Of a stretch of 64,000 bases of DNA, positions 1-11,069 are shown piece by piece. The stretch spans positions 37,449,469 to 37,513,468 of the forward strand of contig NC_133538.1 of the NCBI RefSeq assembly GCF_048544455.1, given 5' to 3'. The first letter of the stretch is position 1. Each line of letters starts with the position of its first letter. The position numbers and the translations under genes are program-made. The DNA is from Silene latifolia (Eukaryota; Streptophyta; Magnoliopsida; Caryophyllales; Caryophyllaceae). Below the pieces are notes generated by a model. That model saw only the letters and a program-made list of their open reading frames with translations, had not been told where the DNA came from and did not search any database.

Positions 1-563
1 CTTACTGATGTTAAAGAAGCATATGAGAGGGCTGGGAGAGCTGAGAGGTTGGTGGAGATGGCTCAGGAGAGAGTAGTTGAGAAAAGAAAGGCTGAGAGTG
101 AAGGTGGTGGCCAATATAGCCACAAGAAAGGCAACCACAATCAGGCTAGAGCGTTTTCTTCTGGGTCAGGGTTCAGTGCTGGGGCTTCCTTTGGGCGTGG
201 CCGTATGAGTGGTGGTGGTAGTTGGGGGATGACCTGCTATGGCTGTGGCGGTGTAGGCCACAAGAGACATGAGTGCACGAGTGTACCTGTAGCTTTTCAG
301 AGATCAGCTCAGGGGAGCTATTCTCAGGGACCGGCACAGAGTTATGCGAGCAATAGACCGACAGGGTCATGGTCTAACCGGGGAGATCAGAGCTACCAGG
401 GTGGAGGTAACCGCAATGGCGGTAATTTCTATCAGAAACCAGCTACGAACAACAACAATAATCAGGGGTCGGGTGCTAAGCCGACCACATCACCAAAGAT
501 CTTGTCCGGGAGGTGGACAGAAGACCAATGGAAAGTCATTCATGATGGACAAGAAAGCAAAAG
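1..563 (+). pseudogene. H gag, C-terminal part with zinc knuckle (broken)
   Basis: The reading frame is open from base 1, so the protein starts outside the window. It is rich in Gly, Ser, Asn and Gln, as Ty3 gag C-termini often are. It contains one CCHC zinc knuckle (CX2CX4HX4C, first Cys encoded near 235) that would bind genomic RNA during particle assembly. Near 510-560 the frame changes twice before the protease, so gag and pol are no longer continuous. The frame running on to 684 is a read-out of the wrong phase. It is the first recognisable part of element H and is decayed. Confidence 0.8.
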
Positions 564-2407
564 GATGATGCACATGTTATCACTGGTACTTTTCTTGTTA
601 ACGGTATTCATAACTTTGTTTTGTTTGATTCGGGGGCGTCTCAGTCATTTGTATCTTCGAGTCATGTTAAACGGTTGGGTTTGAGGGTATATAAGTCTGT
701 AACTGAGAAAATTTTTATACCTTCGGGTGAGTCTGTATCATGTGGGAGGTTGTATAGAGATGTATCTATGATAGTTGGGCAAGTTGATCTACCTGTAGAC
801 TTGTTAGAGTTTCTTTTTAGATGGTTTTGAGATGATAGTCGGGATGGATTGGTTGGGAAAGTATAAAGTTAAGATAGACTATCATCAAAATAAAGTGTCT
901 TTGAGAGGTCTTAAGGGTGTTAGTGTGTCTTATCGTGGGTTTGTGGTCAAACCCAAAGTTAAGTTGATTGCAGCTGTGACCTTGAAGTCTTATCTGAGGA
1001 AGGGATGTCCTTTGATCTTATGCCATGTGAGAGATGATCGGATAGAGAGTCCGACGGTTGATCAGATACCAGTGGTGGGTGAGTTTGCAGATGTCTTTCC
1101 AGAGGAAATTCCGGGGTTGCCACCGAAGAGGGAGATAGATTTCACGGTTGATTTGAAACTGGGGACGGGGCCAATCTCTAAGGCACCGTACCGGATGGGT
1201 CCTAAAGAGATGGAGGAGCTTAGGAAACAGTTAGATGATCTGATAGAGAGGGGATACATTAGACCTAGTGTATCCTCATGGGGAGCACCAGTTCTTTTTG
1301 TGAAGAAGAAAGATGGGAGTTTGAGGTTGTGCATAGACTACAGGGAGCTGAACCAAGTGACGGTAAAGAACAAGTATCCTTTGCCAAGGATAGATGACCT
1401 GGTTGATCATTTGAGTGGTGCATCAGTCTTTTCCAAGATTTATTTGAGGTCGGGGTACCATCAGGTGAAGATTAGAGAGGTGGACATGCCGAAGACAGCT
1501 TTCACGTCGAGGTATGGCTATTATGAGTATGTAGGATGCCGTTTGGGTTATCTAATTCACCGGCTGTGTTTATGGATTTGATGAACAGAATCTTCAGACA
1601 GTTTTTAGACAAGTTTGTGGTGGTGTTTATCGATGACATCTTAGTCTATTCCAAGACTAAGGAGGAGCATGAGGAGCATCTGAGGATTGTGTTGCAGACC
1701 TTGAGGGAGCATGAGTTATATGCTAAGCTGTCTAAGTGTGAGTTCTGGTTAGAGAAAGTTGCTTTGCTGGGGCATGTGATCTCTAAGGATGGGGTAGCTG
1801 TGGATCCGGCAAAGATTGAGGCAGTGACAAAGTGGGAAGCACCAAAGAATGTTGCTGAGATCAGGAGTTTCTTGGGTTTAGCTGGATACTACAGACGGTT
1901 CGTGAACGATTTCTCCAAGATTGCTAGACCTATGACAGATTTGATGAGGAAAAAGAACAGGTTTCGTTGGGATGAGAGTTGTGAAACGGCGTTCCAAACA
2001 TTAAAGGAGCGTTTGACTACAGCTCCTATCTTAGCATTGCCTGAAGGGATCGAGAACTTTGAGGTTTATATAGATGCCTTAAAGAATGGGTTGGGATGTG
2101 TGTTGATGCAGAACGGGAAGGTGATTGCCTATGCTTCTAGGCAATTGAAGCCTTATGAGGAGAACTACCCTACACATAATCTAGAGTTGGGTGCTGTGGT
2201 GTTTGCTCTCAAGATATGGAGACATTACCTTTATGGGGCGACCTTTAAGGTATTTTCGGATCACAAGAGTCTTAAGTACATCTTCACTCAAAAGGAGTTG
2301 AACATGAGACAGAGGAGGTGGATGGAGCTGATTGGCGATTATGACATGGATATTATCTACCATGAAGGGAAAGCCAATGTTGTTGCTGATGCTTTGAGTA
2401 GGAAGAG
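564..2407 (+). pseudogene. H pol, protease-RT-RNase H part (broken, split by element A)
   Basis: The aspartic protease motif DSGAS lies near 627. RT follows, with its YxDD-box variant FIDD near 1630, and RNase H runs to 2407. The coding frame changes near 805-831 (a T-run) and near 1530, just before the MPFGL motif, so no continuous protein is possible. In RT motif A the catalytic Asp is replaced by Tyr (KIYLRSGYH, near 1437-1463). RNase H reads IDAL where the family usually has an Asp between Ser residues; the Asp itself is kept. The frame ends in ALSRK at the AAGAG target site of element A and continues at 24731. It would have made polyprotein enzymes for reverse transcription; it is now a relic. 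Confidence 0.88.
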
Positions 2408-2677
2408 TGATAACACTATTTCAACCCCTATATTTTGATGTCCCGAACCCGTTTTGTAATGATAAATCAAGCATTATGAACTCATTTAGTTAGTATTAGC
2501 CTAAGTCCGAGTTCTTTTCCCTCATCCTTAGTGTAAGACCTCTTTTGAGCTTTTTCCCGTACTTATGAACCCTTTTGTAGGTACCATGCTCAAAAATGCA
2601 AGAGGGACGGAACTTGGAGCGGAGTTTACTCGAAGAATGGAAGCAACTATGAGGAGTTACAGCAGAGGGTACAATGA

Positions 2678-2840
2678 CACACGACCGGGCATAACTTTAC
2701 CCGGTCGGGTACCTCTTACCCGTTTGTCGTTTTCAGCTTTTTTCAGCCCATTTTGACGTTTTACCCGAGAGGGTATAATTGTACCCGCCCGGGTATAATT
2801 GTACCCGCCCGGGCATAATTGTACCCTCCCGGGTACAATT
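2678..2840. promoter_or_regulatory. Palindrome cluster, core TACCCGNCCGGGTA, in A left LTR
   Basis: About six imperfect palindromes are present, among them TTACCCGGTCGGGTA, TACCCGAGAGGGTA, TACCCGCCCGGGTA and TACCCTCCCGGGTA. The last four are joined by an ATAATTG-type linker at about 20-bp steps. The cluster ends with CTCCCTCGGCTGCA, about 65 bp before the TATA-like box. The position suggests an upstream activating or silencing-target region; the function is inferred. The same cluster is at about 23071-23233 in the right LTR. Confidence 0.75.
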
Positions 2841-2903
2841 TACTCCCTCGGCTGCAGTTTTCGTCTTCTTCTTCTTGTAATATCACCTAACTTTTTGGAG
2901 GCA

Positions 2904-2911
2904 TATAAATA
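2904..2911 (+). promoter_or_regulatory. TATA-like box of element A LTR promoter
   Basis: TATAAATA lies in an AT-rich context downstream of the palindrome cluster and about 1.4 kb before the LTR end. It is the best TATA candidate in this LTR. The right LTR has the same box at 23297-23304. The transcription start is not visible from sequence. Confidence 0.55.
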
Positions 2912-4338
2912 CCTAATTTCCCAGAAAATTAGGGATCCAATCCTAGTTTGAGAGAGAATTTGTAAGGTTAAGAAAGAGAGACTCAAATCCTTTGTAACTT
3001 GGCAAACATTCTTCATAAATCAAAAGATTATTATTATTGTTCTTATCTTGTTCTTCCTTATTGTTCATCCTTTCAATAGTTGGTATTACTTCTTTCCTTT
3101 TTCTCTTTCCTCCCTTGTTCTTCAATTGTTTTCCATTGTTGTTTGTTGTTGTTAGATTTCTTTTTGTTGGAATTTGTTGAGACTTGTTGTTTGTTGATAG
3201 CTTAGTTAAATTTGCATCTTTGTTGTTTGATTGTTGTTGTTTTCACCATTGTTCATCTTTTCCTTGTTCATCTTTTCATTATTTCTCTCTCCTTTGTTCT
3301 TCTTGGGATAGTTGTCCTCAAAGACTTAATCTTTGAGTTGATTGTGTTAAAGATTGTGTCTTTTTGTTTGTTCATCCTTGCTATTAGATTAAAACCATCT
3401 TTCTTCCTAATTATTGTTGGGTTGTTGCATATTTAAAGGTAGAATTCATCTTATCACCATGTTTATGCTTAAAGACTCTATCTTTGTTGTTTTCTTTGCC
3501 TTTAGAAACATGATTAGTGAGTAGTCTCCTTCTAGGACTCGGTTTGACCCAATATGGGTAATTTCACTAATTAATCATTATTAGGCTAATTTGTGGGGGA
3601 AATTGGTGAGGGTAGCTTAGAGGAATTTGCATGCTTTTGGTTTGGTTTCCGGGTAGTGTTGACTTGTGACCCTTGACCACCAACGGAAGTTGGTTAGGTT
3701 GCTAGTTGGATACCCGAAATTTGACCTTGCCACCAACTAAGGTTGAGACCGGAAGGGAGAACCGAGGGAGGGTGCCTCTAGGCTAGTGTTTGAAATCGAC
3801 CTCCGGAAGGGGGAGTGGGATGACCCGGAATATGATGAGGGCTTAATGACCTTGACCATTCACTTGACCTCCTTGGGAAAATGCATGTTCTTGGGGTTGT
3901 CGGGGTTTGAGTTAGGGATACCAACTTTCGAACCCGGGAGGGGGGTTAGTTGGAGTTGCTAGTGTCCTATTGCGAGACCGGAAGGGAGGTTCTAGGCGAA
4001 TTAGAGCCATCTCCCCCTTACCTTTCTACCCCTTTTGATTAGCCAAGACGATTAGTATGTGGAATTACTCATATTCGTGGGAGAACCGAGTTCTAGTCCT
4101 TCTCTTTATTTGATCTATCTCCTATCTTTAGCTTGTTTTTACCTTATCTTGTTGTTTGTCTTTAAATTTGTTAGTTTAGCGTTAGTTTGTTACTACCCTC
4201 TTTGTTATCTATCGACTTAGCTAAGCTCAAGAATATAGACAATTAGTAATCACCCCTACTCCTTGTGGATCGACCCTCTAGAGTGTACAACGATAAAATC
4301 GTGCACTTGCGAGGTTTAACTTGAGACCATCAAGTTTT

Positions 4339-4356
4339 TGGCGCCGTTGCCGGGGA
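4339..4356 (+). promoter_or_regulatory. Element A primer-binding site, tRNA-Asp type
   Basis: TGGCGCCGTTGCCGGGGA begins six bases after the LTR end. It is complementary to the 3' end of plant tRNA-Asp(GTC), the primer usual for Athila-type elements. Minus-strand DNA synthesis would start here. Confidence 0.92.
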
Positions 4357-4443
4357 ATACGGCTTGATATTAATCGTTTTTGTTCTAGTTTATACTAAGT
4401 CCTTTGTTACTAATCCTTTCTTTCAAGTGCTTAGGTCTTTTGC

Positions 4444-6045
4444 ATGAGTAGGCGACAAAGAAGAGGTCAACCAACATATCCTATTGATCTTGAAATTGAA
4501 GCTACGGCAAGAAGACTTAATTCTCTAAGAAGAAGGGGTTTTCTAGATATACCACCAATTGAAGAAGCTAATCACCAAGAAGCTACCGAAGTGTTTGAAA
4601 ATCCTTTTGGGGTTTTAGAAGAAGAGCTTAACACCATGGTTGAACCGGTTCCGATAAGAGACACTATGGCTCCTAAGCACATAGTCAATCCAAGCATCCA
4701 AAGGCCACGAATTCAAGCTAATAACTTTGAGATTAAAAATGCCTTGCTCAACCTTGTTCAAGACAACCAATTTGGAGGAGGTCCCTTGGAGAACCCAAAC
4801 GATCATTTAAATGATTTCCTTGAAAATTGTGATATGTACAAGTCAAATGGGGTCTCCGATGACGCGGTTCGCCTTAGGTTGTTCCCCCGTTCTCTTAGGG
4901 GTTCGGCCAAGGATTGGTTGAAGAATTGTGACCCGGATTCCTTCAAGACATGGGATGAGTTGGCTTCGGCATTTTTAAACAAATATTTCCCACCCTCAAG
5001 AACGGCCAAAGTCAAGAGTGAATTACAAAGCTTTACTCAAGAAGAGGATGAGACCTTATATGAGGCATGGGAGCGGTACAAGAAGCTCTAACGGTTATGC
5101 CCACACCATGGCATCTCCGAGGCCGAGCTAGTGAACAATTTCTACAGAGGGTTGACTCAAGACCTAAGGCTTTCATTGGATGCGGGATCGGGGAAAGGTG
5201 CCTTAGACATTTTGGGGCATAAAGCGGCAAAGGAACTAAATGAGGAGATGGCCTCAAGAACTATGGAATGGGGAAGTGATAGGCAAATGAGGAAGGGCAA
5301 GAGCAAGGATTCTAATTCGGTTTTGAATGTGGAGGTTAAGGGTATGCTAGATGAACTCACCCAACAAGTTGCTTTGCTAAATTCAAAACCTAAGGGCTCC
5401 GATATGAGGCAAGTCTTGTCGTGTGAGTTGTGTGGTGAACAAGGGCACACTCCCATTGGGTGTCCCTTGATTGCACCCCTAGGTGAGGAATGCTATGAGC
5501 AAGTAAATGGAATTTGGGAGTCCACAAGTGCAAGACAAGGGTTCAACAATAATAACAACAACCAATTTGTCAATGGAAAAAGAACTCACCCTTTCTTATC
5601 TTATGCTTCACAAAACATTCAAAACCCCACCACTTCCCAACCTCAACAACAACAAAGGTTCAATCAAAACTCTCAATTCCAAAGACAAATTCCACCCGGT
5701 TTCCAAGGGAAACAATTCATCACCCAAAACCAACAACCATTTGGGGGTTTCAAGGGGCAAAATTTCAATCAACAACAAACCCAAAATTTCCAACCACAAA
5801 ACCAAAACTTCCAAACCCCTCAAAAACCATCTTGGGAACAAGCTTTTGAACAATTGGTTATTGCAAATCAAAAATCCGACTCAAAGCTTGATAACCACAT
5901 TGCCTCACAAAACCGGGTGAATGATGAAATACGGGCATCACAAAAGGCTACGGAAACTCATGTGGCCCAAATTTCTCAACAATTGAGTCAATTGGCTCAA
6001 AATCCGGGAAGTTTCCGGGTAATACGGTTAACCCAAAGGAGATGA
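4444..6045 (+). pseudogene. Element A gag (one internal stop, frame offset before pol)
   Basis: The frame starts ATG at 4444 and encodes a capsid-type protein: a retrotransposon gag region around residues 90-230, a CCHC zinc knuckle (CELCGEQGHTPIGC, near 5420-5461) and a Gln/Asn-rich tail. An in-frame TAA at 5089-5091 divides it, with the same frame continuing to 6045. A TGA then closes this frame while the next frame begins at 6042. The pol frame is open and family-like for some codons upstream of its ATG (from about 6006), so a one-base loss near 6008 probably separated gag from pol, rather than a designed overlap. The protein would package element RNA in the cytoplasm. The element may need help in trans. 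Confidence 0.85.
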
Positions 6046-9000
6046 ATGCGGTATTTTTGAGGAGTGGGAAGCAATTGGAGGAGATTGAGAAATCTCCTAA
6101 GTGGAAGAGAAAGAGGGTGACTAATGAAGTTGTGAAAGAGCACCCGGTTGAAGTTGTGCAAGAAGATGAGATTATGGTGGAGAAGTCTAAGGAGGTGGAG
6201 ATGGTTGACCCTCCAAAGCAAGATGAGCCTATTGCACCTAAGGCCAAAGAATGTACTCCACCACCAAGGGAGTATGTAGCACCGGTACCCTTTCCACAAA
6301 GGCTTGAAAAGCCTAGAATTGAAAAGAAATATGAGAAGTTTGTGGAGATCTTGAAGGGAATGAATGTCACGATTCCTTTCCTTGACATGATTACCGAAAT
6401 TCCATCTTATGGCAAATTTCTTAAGGAACTTGTCACTTTGAAGAAGAAGAATGGAGAGGTGCAAACCATCAACCTCTCTAAGGAATGTAGTGCTATACTC
6501 ACTCACACCAACAAGCTTCCTAACAAGCTAGAAGATCCGGGGAGCTTCTCTATCCCTTGTTCTATCCAAGGGGTGGCTATTAAAAGAGCTTTGTGTGATT
6601 TGGGGGCTAGTGTGAGCCTCATGCCACTTTCTATATTCAAGAGGCTTGATTTGGGAGACTTGAAACCTATTAGAGTTTCACTTCAACTTGCCGATCGGTC
6701 GGTCAAATTTCCCATTGGTGTGATTGAAGATGTACCCTTGGTAGTTGGGAAGCTTGTCATACCATGTGATTTCTTTGTTATGGATATGCCGGAGGATTAC
6801 AATGTGCCTATTATTTTAGGCCGACCTTGTCTTGCTACCGGTGGAGCTATGATCGATGTAAAGAGTGGCAAGTTGTCTTTACAAGTGGGTGAATATAGAG
6901 TGGAATTTGAACTCCACAAGTCCATGGAAGCTCCATCTCTAGGTGACACTTGTTGCATTGTAGACATTCTTGAGAATCCCATGGAGGAGCATGACCCAAA
7001 AGCTTCCTCCATGGATCCTTTGGAGACTTGTCTTGTTAGTGGGTATGAGGTCGATGACAAAGATATTGAGACTCTTGCATATGTATGGATGTTGGATTCG
7101 GCTCCTATTCATGAACAAGCTCCCAAATTTGAAGTGTTGGAAGTCGGTAAGAAGGAGGAGAGTTCCACGCCTCCTCCTACGGTTGAACTTAAACCTCTTC
7201 CCTCTTCTTTGAAGTATGAATTTCTAGGAGATAATTCCACTTTTCCCGTCATCATCAATAGTGCACTTGATGACACCCAAACCTCAAAACTCATTTCTTT
7301 GCTCAAAAGGTTCAAGGGTGTCCTTGGGTACACTATTGGTGACCTCAAGGGGATTAGTCCCTCTTTGTGTACTCATAAAATTCTTCTTGAAAATGAGGAT
7401 GCGTCCTCAATTGAGCCACAAAGAAGGCTTAACCCCATCATGAAAGAGGTTGTTAGGAAAGAAGTCCTTAAGCTACTTGATGCGGGCATTATCTATCCTA
7501 TTTCGGATAGTAGGTGGGTAAGCCCGGTTCATGTAGTTCCTAAAAAAGGAGGCATGACGGTAGTGCGAAATGACAAGAATGAATTGATTCCTACAAGGAC
7601 GGTAACCGGGTGGAGAATGTGCGTGGACTATAGGAAGTTGAACAAATCCACCCGGAAGGATCACTTTCCCTTACCGTTCATGGATCAAATGCTAGAAAGA
7701 TTAGCTCAACACAACTATTTTTGCTTCTTGGATGGCTATTCGGGATTTTTCCAAATCCCTATCCATCCAAGTGACCAAGAGAAGACCACCTTTACTTGCC
7801 CATTCGGCACCTATGCATATAGGAGGATGCCGTTTGGTCTATGTAATGCTCCCTCTACCTTTCAAAGAGCTATGATGTCAATTTTCTCCGATTTCATTGA
7901 ACAAGAAATGGAAGTTTTCATGGATGATTTCTCGGTTGTTGGGAAAAGTTTTGAAAATTGTTTGATGAATTTGGAGAAAGTTTTGAGTAAATGTCAAGAG
8001 TCCAACCTTGTACTCAATTGGGAGAAGTGTCATTTCATGGTACAAGAAGGTGTTGTGTTGGGACACATAGTGTCCAACCGAGGAATTGAAGTTGATAAGG
8101 CTAAGATAGAGGTCATAGCTAGTCTCCCACCTCCCACCAATGTTAAGGGGGTGAGAAGTTTCCTTGGTCATGCGGGCTTTTATCGCCGCTTCATCAAGGA
8201 CTTCTCTAAGATCGCGAGACCCTTGACCGAGTTGTTAGCCAAAGATACCCCTTTCTTGTTTTCTAACCGGTGTCTTGATTCTTTTAATAGGTTGAAGGAA
8301 GCTTTGACAAGTGCTCCAATTATACAACCTCCGGATTGGAGCTTGCCGTTTGAGTTGATGTGTGATGCGAGCGATCATGCCTTGGGCGCGGTATTAGGCC
8401 AAAGGAAGAATGGAAAGGTGCATGCAATTCATTATGCAAGCAAAACTCTAGATGATGCTCAAACAAATTACTCAACAACGGAAAAGGAGCTCTTAGCCGT
8501 GGTTTTTGCAATGGAGAAGTTCCGGACCTACTTGGTGGGAGCTAAGGTTATTGTGTTCACCGATCATGTTGCTTTGAGACACTTGCTCATCAAGAAAGAG
8601 TCCAAGCCTCGGTTGATTAGATGGATATTACTCCTCCAAGAGTTTGACATGGAGATTAGGGATAAGAAAGGAGTTGAAAATGTGGTGGCCGACCATTTAT
8701 CCCGGCTAATCAACCTCAATGTTGACAATGGGCTTCCTATCAATGATCACTTGCCCGATGACCACTTGTTGTCCCTAAGTTTGGGTGAAGCACCGTGGTA
8801 TGCGGATATAGTGAATTATTTGGTTTCCGGGATAATCCCGCATGATTACGACTATCACAAAAAGAAGAAGTTCTTCCATGATGTGAGGCACTATTATTGG
8901 GATGACCCATGTTTGTACAAGTCTTGTGCCGATGGGATGATAAGAAGGTGTGTTCCAAGAGAGGAAGCTACCTCCATTATGAGCCATTGCCATGACTTGC

Positions 9001-10079
9001 CTTGTGGTGGCCATGCAAGCTCCAAGAAGACGGCCGCTAAAGTGCTTCAATGTGGTTTCTTTTGGCCCTCTCTATTCCGTGACGTTGCCTTTTATGTTAA
9101 AGGATGTGACAAATGCCAAAGGAGCGGGAACATCACAAGGAAACATGAAATGCCCATGAATTTCATGCTTGAGGTTGAGCTTTTTGATGTATGGGGGATA
9201 GATTATCAAGGTCCCTTCCCATCCTCATTCGGCAATGAGTACATACTTGTGGCGGTCGACTACGTTAGCAAATGGGTTGAGGCGATCCCGACTAAGACTT
9301 GTGATGCTAAGGAAGTGATCAAGCTACTTCAAAAGGTCATCTTTCCAAGGTTTGGGGTCCCGAGAGTCCTCATTAGCGATCGTGGTACTCATTTCGGAGA
9401 GAGAGCATTGGAAGCTTTGTTGAAAAAGTATGGAGTGCAACAAAGGAAGAGTCTTGCCTACCATCCTCAAGCTAATGGGCAAGCCGAGATTTCCAACCGA
9501 GAGTTGAAGACTATACTTGAGAGAACCGTGAACAAGTCAAGAAAAGATTGGTCCTTGAAAATTGATGATGCTTTGTGGGCTTACCGGACGGCCTTCAAAA
9601 CACCTATCGGTACCTCACCATTCCGATTGGTGTATGGCAAGGCTTGTCATTTGCCGGTTGAACTTGAACATAAGGCATATTGGGCCATCAAGCATCTCAA
9701 CTATGACTTGAAGACGGCCGGTGAGAAGAGACTTCTTGACTTGAATGAATTGGAAGAATTTAGGCTAGAAGCCTATGAGAATGCCAAATTGTACAAAGAA
9801 AGGACGAAGAGATTTCATGACAAGTGTATAATTAGAAGAGAGTTCAAGGAGGGTGAGTTGGTTCTTCTATATGATACCCGTTTGAAGTTCTTTTCCAGAA
9901 AATTGAGGTCGAAGTGGACCGGGCCCTTCACCGTTGTCCGATCTTTCCCTCATGGAGCGGTTGAAATAAGCCAAGGAGACCGAACTTTTAAAGTAAACGG
10001 TCAAAGGTTAAAGCATTATCACGTTGGCAATCCCGTCCAAAAGGAAATGAAGATACTTGAGACCTTTCTAGTGAATTAA
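6042..10079 (+). CDS. Element A pol: protease, reverse transcriptase, RNase H, integrase
   Basis: This is a continuous 1345-residue frame. After a charged, Pro-rich start comes an aspartic protease with DLGAS near residue 186. RT includes [20 protein letters not shown] and the FMDD active site near residue 625. RNase H has CDAS near 773, the TEKELLAV region and VTDH-type FTDH. Integrase has the His/Cys zinc motif near 980-1025 and the DDE core: GIDYQG near 1053, ISDRGT near 1111, and Glu in the GQAEISNRE segment near 1147. The C-terminal tail lacks a chromodomain, as in Athila. It would be cleaved into enzymes that copy and integrate the element. The ATG at 6042 may not be the true start, because gag and pol were probably one frame. 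Confidence 0.93.
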   Translation: MNAVFLRSGKQLEEIEKSPKWKRKRVTNEVVKEHPVEVVQEDEIMVEKSKEVEMVDPPKQDEPIAPKAKECTPPPREYVAPVPFPQRLEKPRIEKKYEKFVEILKGMNVTIPFLDMITEIPSYGKFLKELVTLKKKNGEVQTINLSKECSAILTHTNKLPNKLEDPGSFSIPCSIQGVAIKRALCDLGASVSLMPLSIFKRLDLGDLKPIRVSLQLADRSVKFPIGVIEDVPLVVGKLVIPCDFFVMDMPEDYNVPIILGRPCLATGGAMIDVKSGKLSLQVGEYRVEFELHKSMEAPSLGDTCCIVDILENPMEEHDPKASSMDPLETCLVSGYEVDDKDIETLAYVWMLDSAPIHEQAPKFEVLEVGKKEESSTPPPTVELKPLPSSLKYEFLGDNSTFPVIINSALDDTQTSKLISLLKRFKGVLGYTIGDLKGISPSLCTHKILLENEDASSIEPQRRLNPIMKEVVRKEVLKLLDAGIIYPISDSRWVSPVHVVPKKGGMTVVRNDKNELIPTRTVTGWRMCVDYRKLNKSTRKDHFPLPFMDQMLERLAQHNYFCFLDGYSGFFQIPIHPSDQEKTTFTCPFGTYAYRRMPFGLCNAPSTFQRAMMSIFSDFIEQEMEVFMDDFSVVGKSFENCLMNLEKVLSKCQESNLVLNWEKCHFMVQEGVVLGHIVSNRGIEVDKAKIEVIASLPPPTNVKGVRSFLGHAGFYRRFIKDFSKIARPLTELLAKDTPFLFSNRCLDSFNRLKEALTSAPIIQPPDWSLPFELMCDASDHALGAVLGQRKNGKVHAIHYASKTLDDAQTNYSTTEKELLAVVFAMEKFRTYLVGAKVIVFTDHVALRHLLIKKESKPRLIRWILLLQEFDMEIRDKKGVENVVADHLSRLINLNVDNGLPINDHLPDDHLLSLSLGEAPWYADIVNYLVSGIIPHDYDYHKKKKFFHDVRHYYWDDPCLYKSCADGMIRRCVPREEATSIMSHCHDLPCGGHASSKKTAAKVLQCGFFWPSLFRDVAFYVKGCDKCQRSGNITRKHEMPMNFMLEVELFDVWGIDYQGPFPSSFGNEYILVAVDYVSKWVEAIPTKTCDAKEVIKLLQKVIFPRFGVPRVLISDRGTHFGERALEALLKKYGVQQRKSLAYHPQANGQAEISNRELKTILERTVNKSRKDWSLKIDDALWAYRTAFKTPIGTSPFRLVYGKACHLPVELEHKAYWAIKHLNYDLKTAGEKRLLDLNELEEFRLEAYENAKLYKERTKRFHDKCIIRREFKEGELVLLYDTRLKFFSRKLRSKWTGPFTVVRSFPHGAVEISQGDRTFKVNGQRLKHYHVGNPVQKEMKILETFLVN

Positions 10080-11069
10080 GTCTTTTTCGTCCTTAACATG
10101 AAAATTGTTGGCTTGTTTACTTGGTCGAGCCTACGACGTTAAACAAGGGCGCTTCTTGGGAGGCAACCCATGCAATAAAATTTGATGAATTGAAGTGGGA
10201 TTTTTGATGATTGATCGAGATGTGTTGCTTGTGTTGTGTCGAGAGATGAATCACCTTGAGAGGGCAAAGTGGAAGGAGGCATAATGGGTGGAAGTGATAG
10301 TGGGGATTGAAATTCTTGACTAAGGAAGCCGATTTGACATTGGAAGGTGCTATCTTGCCTTCAAAGGGTGCTAAGTTCATTGATTTTAAGGCCGAGGGAC
10401 CTAGTTGTACCCCAGAGGGTACAATTGTACCCGGACGGGTGAAACTTTTACCCGACCGGGTAAAGTTAACTCCCTCGGCTGCATGATAAAAACTCGAAAA
10501 AACTGAGCAAAAAGGCATTTTACCCGACCGGGTATAATTGTACCCGACCGGGCGTAATTGTACCCGACCGGGCACAATTATACCCGTCGGCTGCAGCATC
10601 TTTTTCCACCCGTGTTTAGTCCTTTATCCCTTGTTTCCTTCATATTTTTTATCATTTTCCACCTACCTTCTTCAACCTCAACACTCCCTCTCTCCTAAAA
10701 ACACAAAACACCATTAAAATACCACCTAAACTCAACCTTCTCCTTCAATTTTAACCCACTTCCCTTCATCAAATCTCTCCCAAATTTCACTATTGTGATC
10801 CTCACCACCTCTAGTTTATGATCCCATAGAAAAATTCGAGTTCCCTCCACTCGGATTTTTGGTTTCCCATAATACCCTTGGTCCAAAAACTCAGTTTTTT
10901 TCGTTTTTCTTTGCTTGGTGGCGGTCCTAAGGCCATTGTGGTGCACTTGAAGAAACAAATTCGTGCTTTTGGTGATTTTTCGGGTTATTAAGGCTTATCT
11001 TCACTTTCGGGGTCTAAGCTTTGAGGTTGGTGAGTTTTTGAAGACATTCAAGCTAGTAAAGGGTGAAGC
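10080..11069 (+). other. Element A pol-env spacer
   Basis: This stretch has no convincing gene. It holds a second palindrome cluster (10405-10593), then an AT-rich, pyrimidine-rich stretch up to the env-like ATG. A polyprotein frame does not cross it, so the env-like gene would need splicing or its own promoter. Confidence 0.8.
10405..10593. promoter_or_regulatory. Second palindrome cluster in element A, between pol and env-like gene
   Basis: Seven units of the same TACCCGACCGGGTA type as in the LTR occur here, in two groups, joined by ATAATTG-type linkers. Each group ends in the same CTCGGCTGCA or GTCGGCTGCA tail that follows the LTR cluster. The orientation is the same as in the LTR. This looks like a duplicated LTR module ahead of the env-like gene; a promoter role is inferred. 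Confidence 0.75.

Larger units (their letters stand above)
2408..4332 (+). repeat. Element A left LTR
   Basis: This 1925-bp LTR begins TGATAACACT and ends GACCATCA. It is the left copy of the repeat at 22801-24725. It contains a palindrome cluster (2678-2840), a TATA-like box (2904-2911) and, in its distal half, GC-richer sequence related to an old remnant at 44335-45080. Small frames in it are identical in both LTRs and carry no recognisable domain. Confidence 0.95.

Noticed and set aside
2761..2840. CRISPR-like look of evenly spaced palindromic units
   Set aside because: The genome is a plant, units are in LTRs, linkers are not unique spacers, and no cas gene exists.
4339..4356. tRNA-Asp-like sequence
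   Set aside because: Only the 18 bases complementary to the tRNA 3' end are present after an LTR; it is a primer-binding site, not a tRNA gene. The same holds for the tRNA-Met-type sites.
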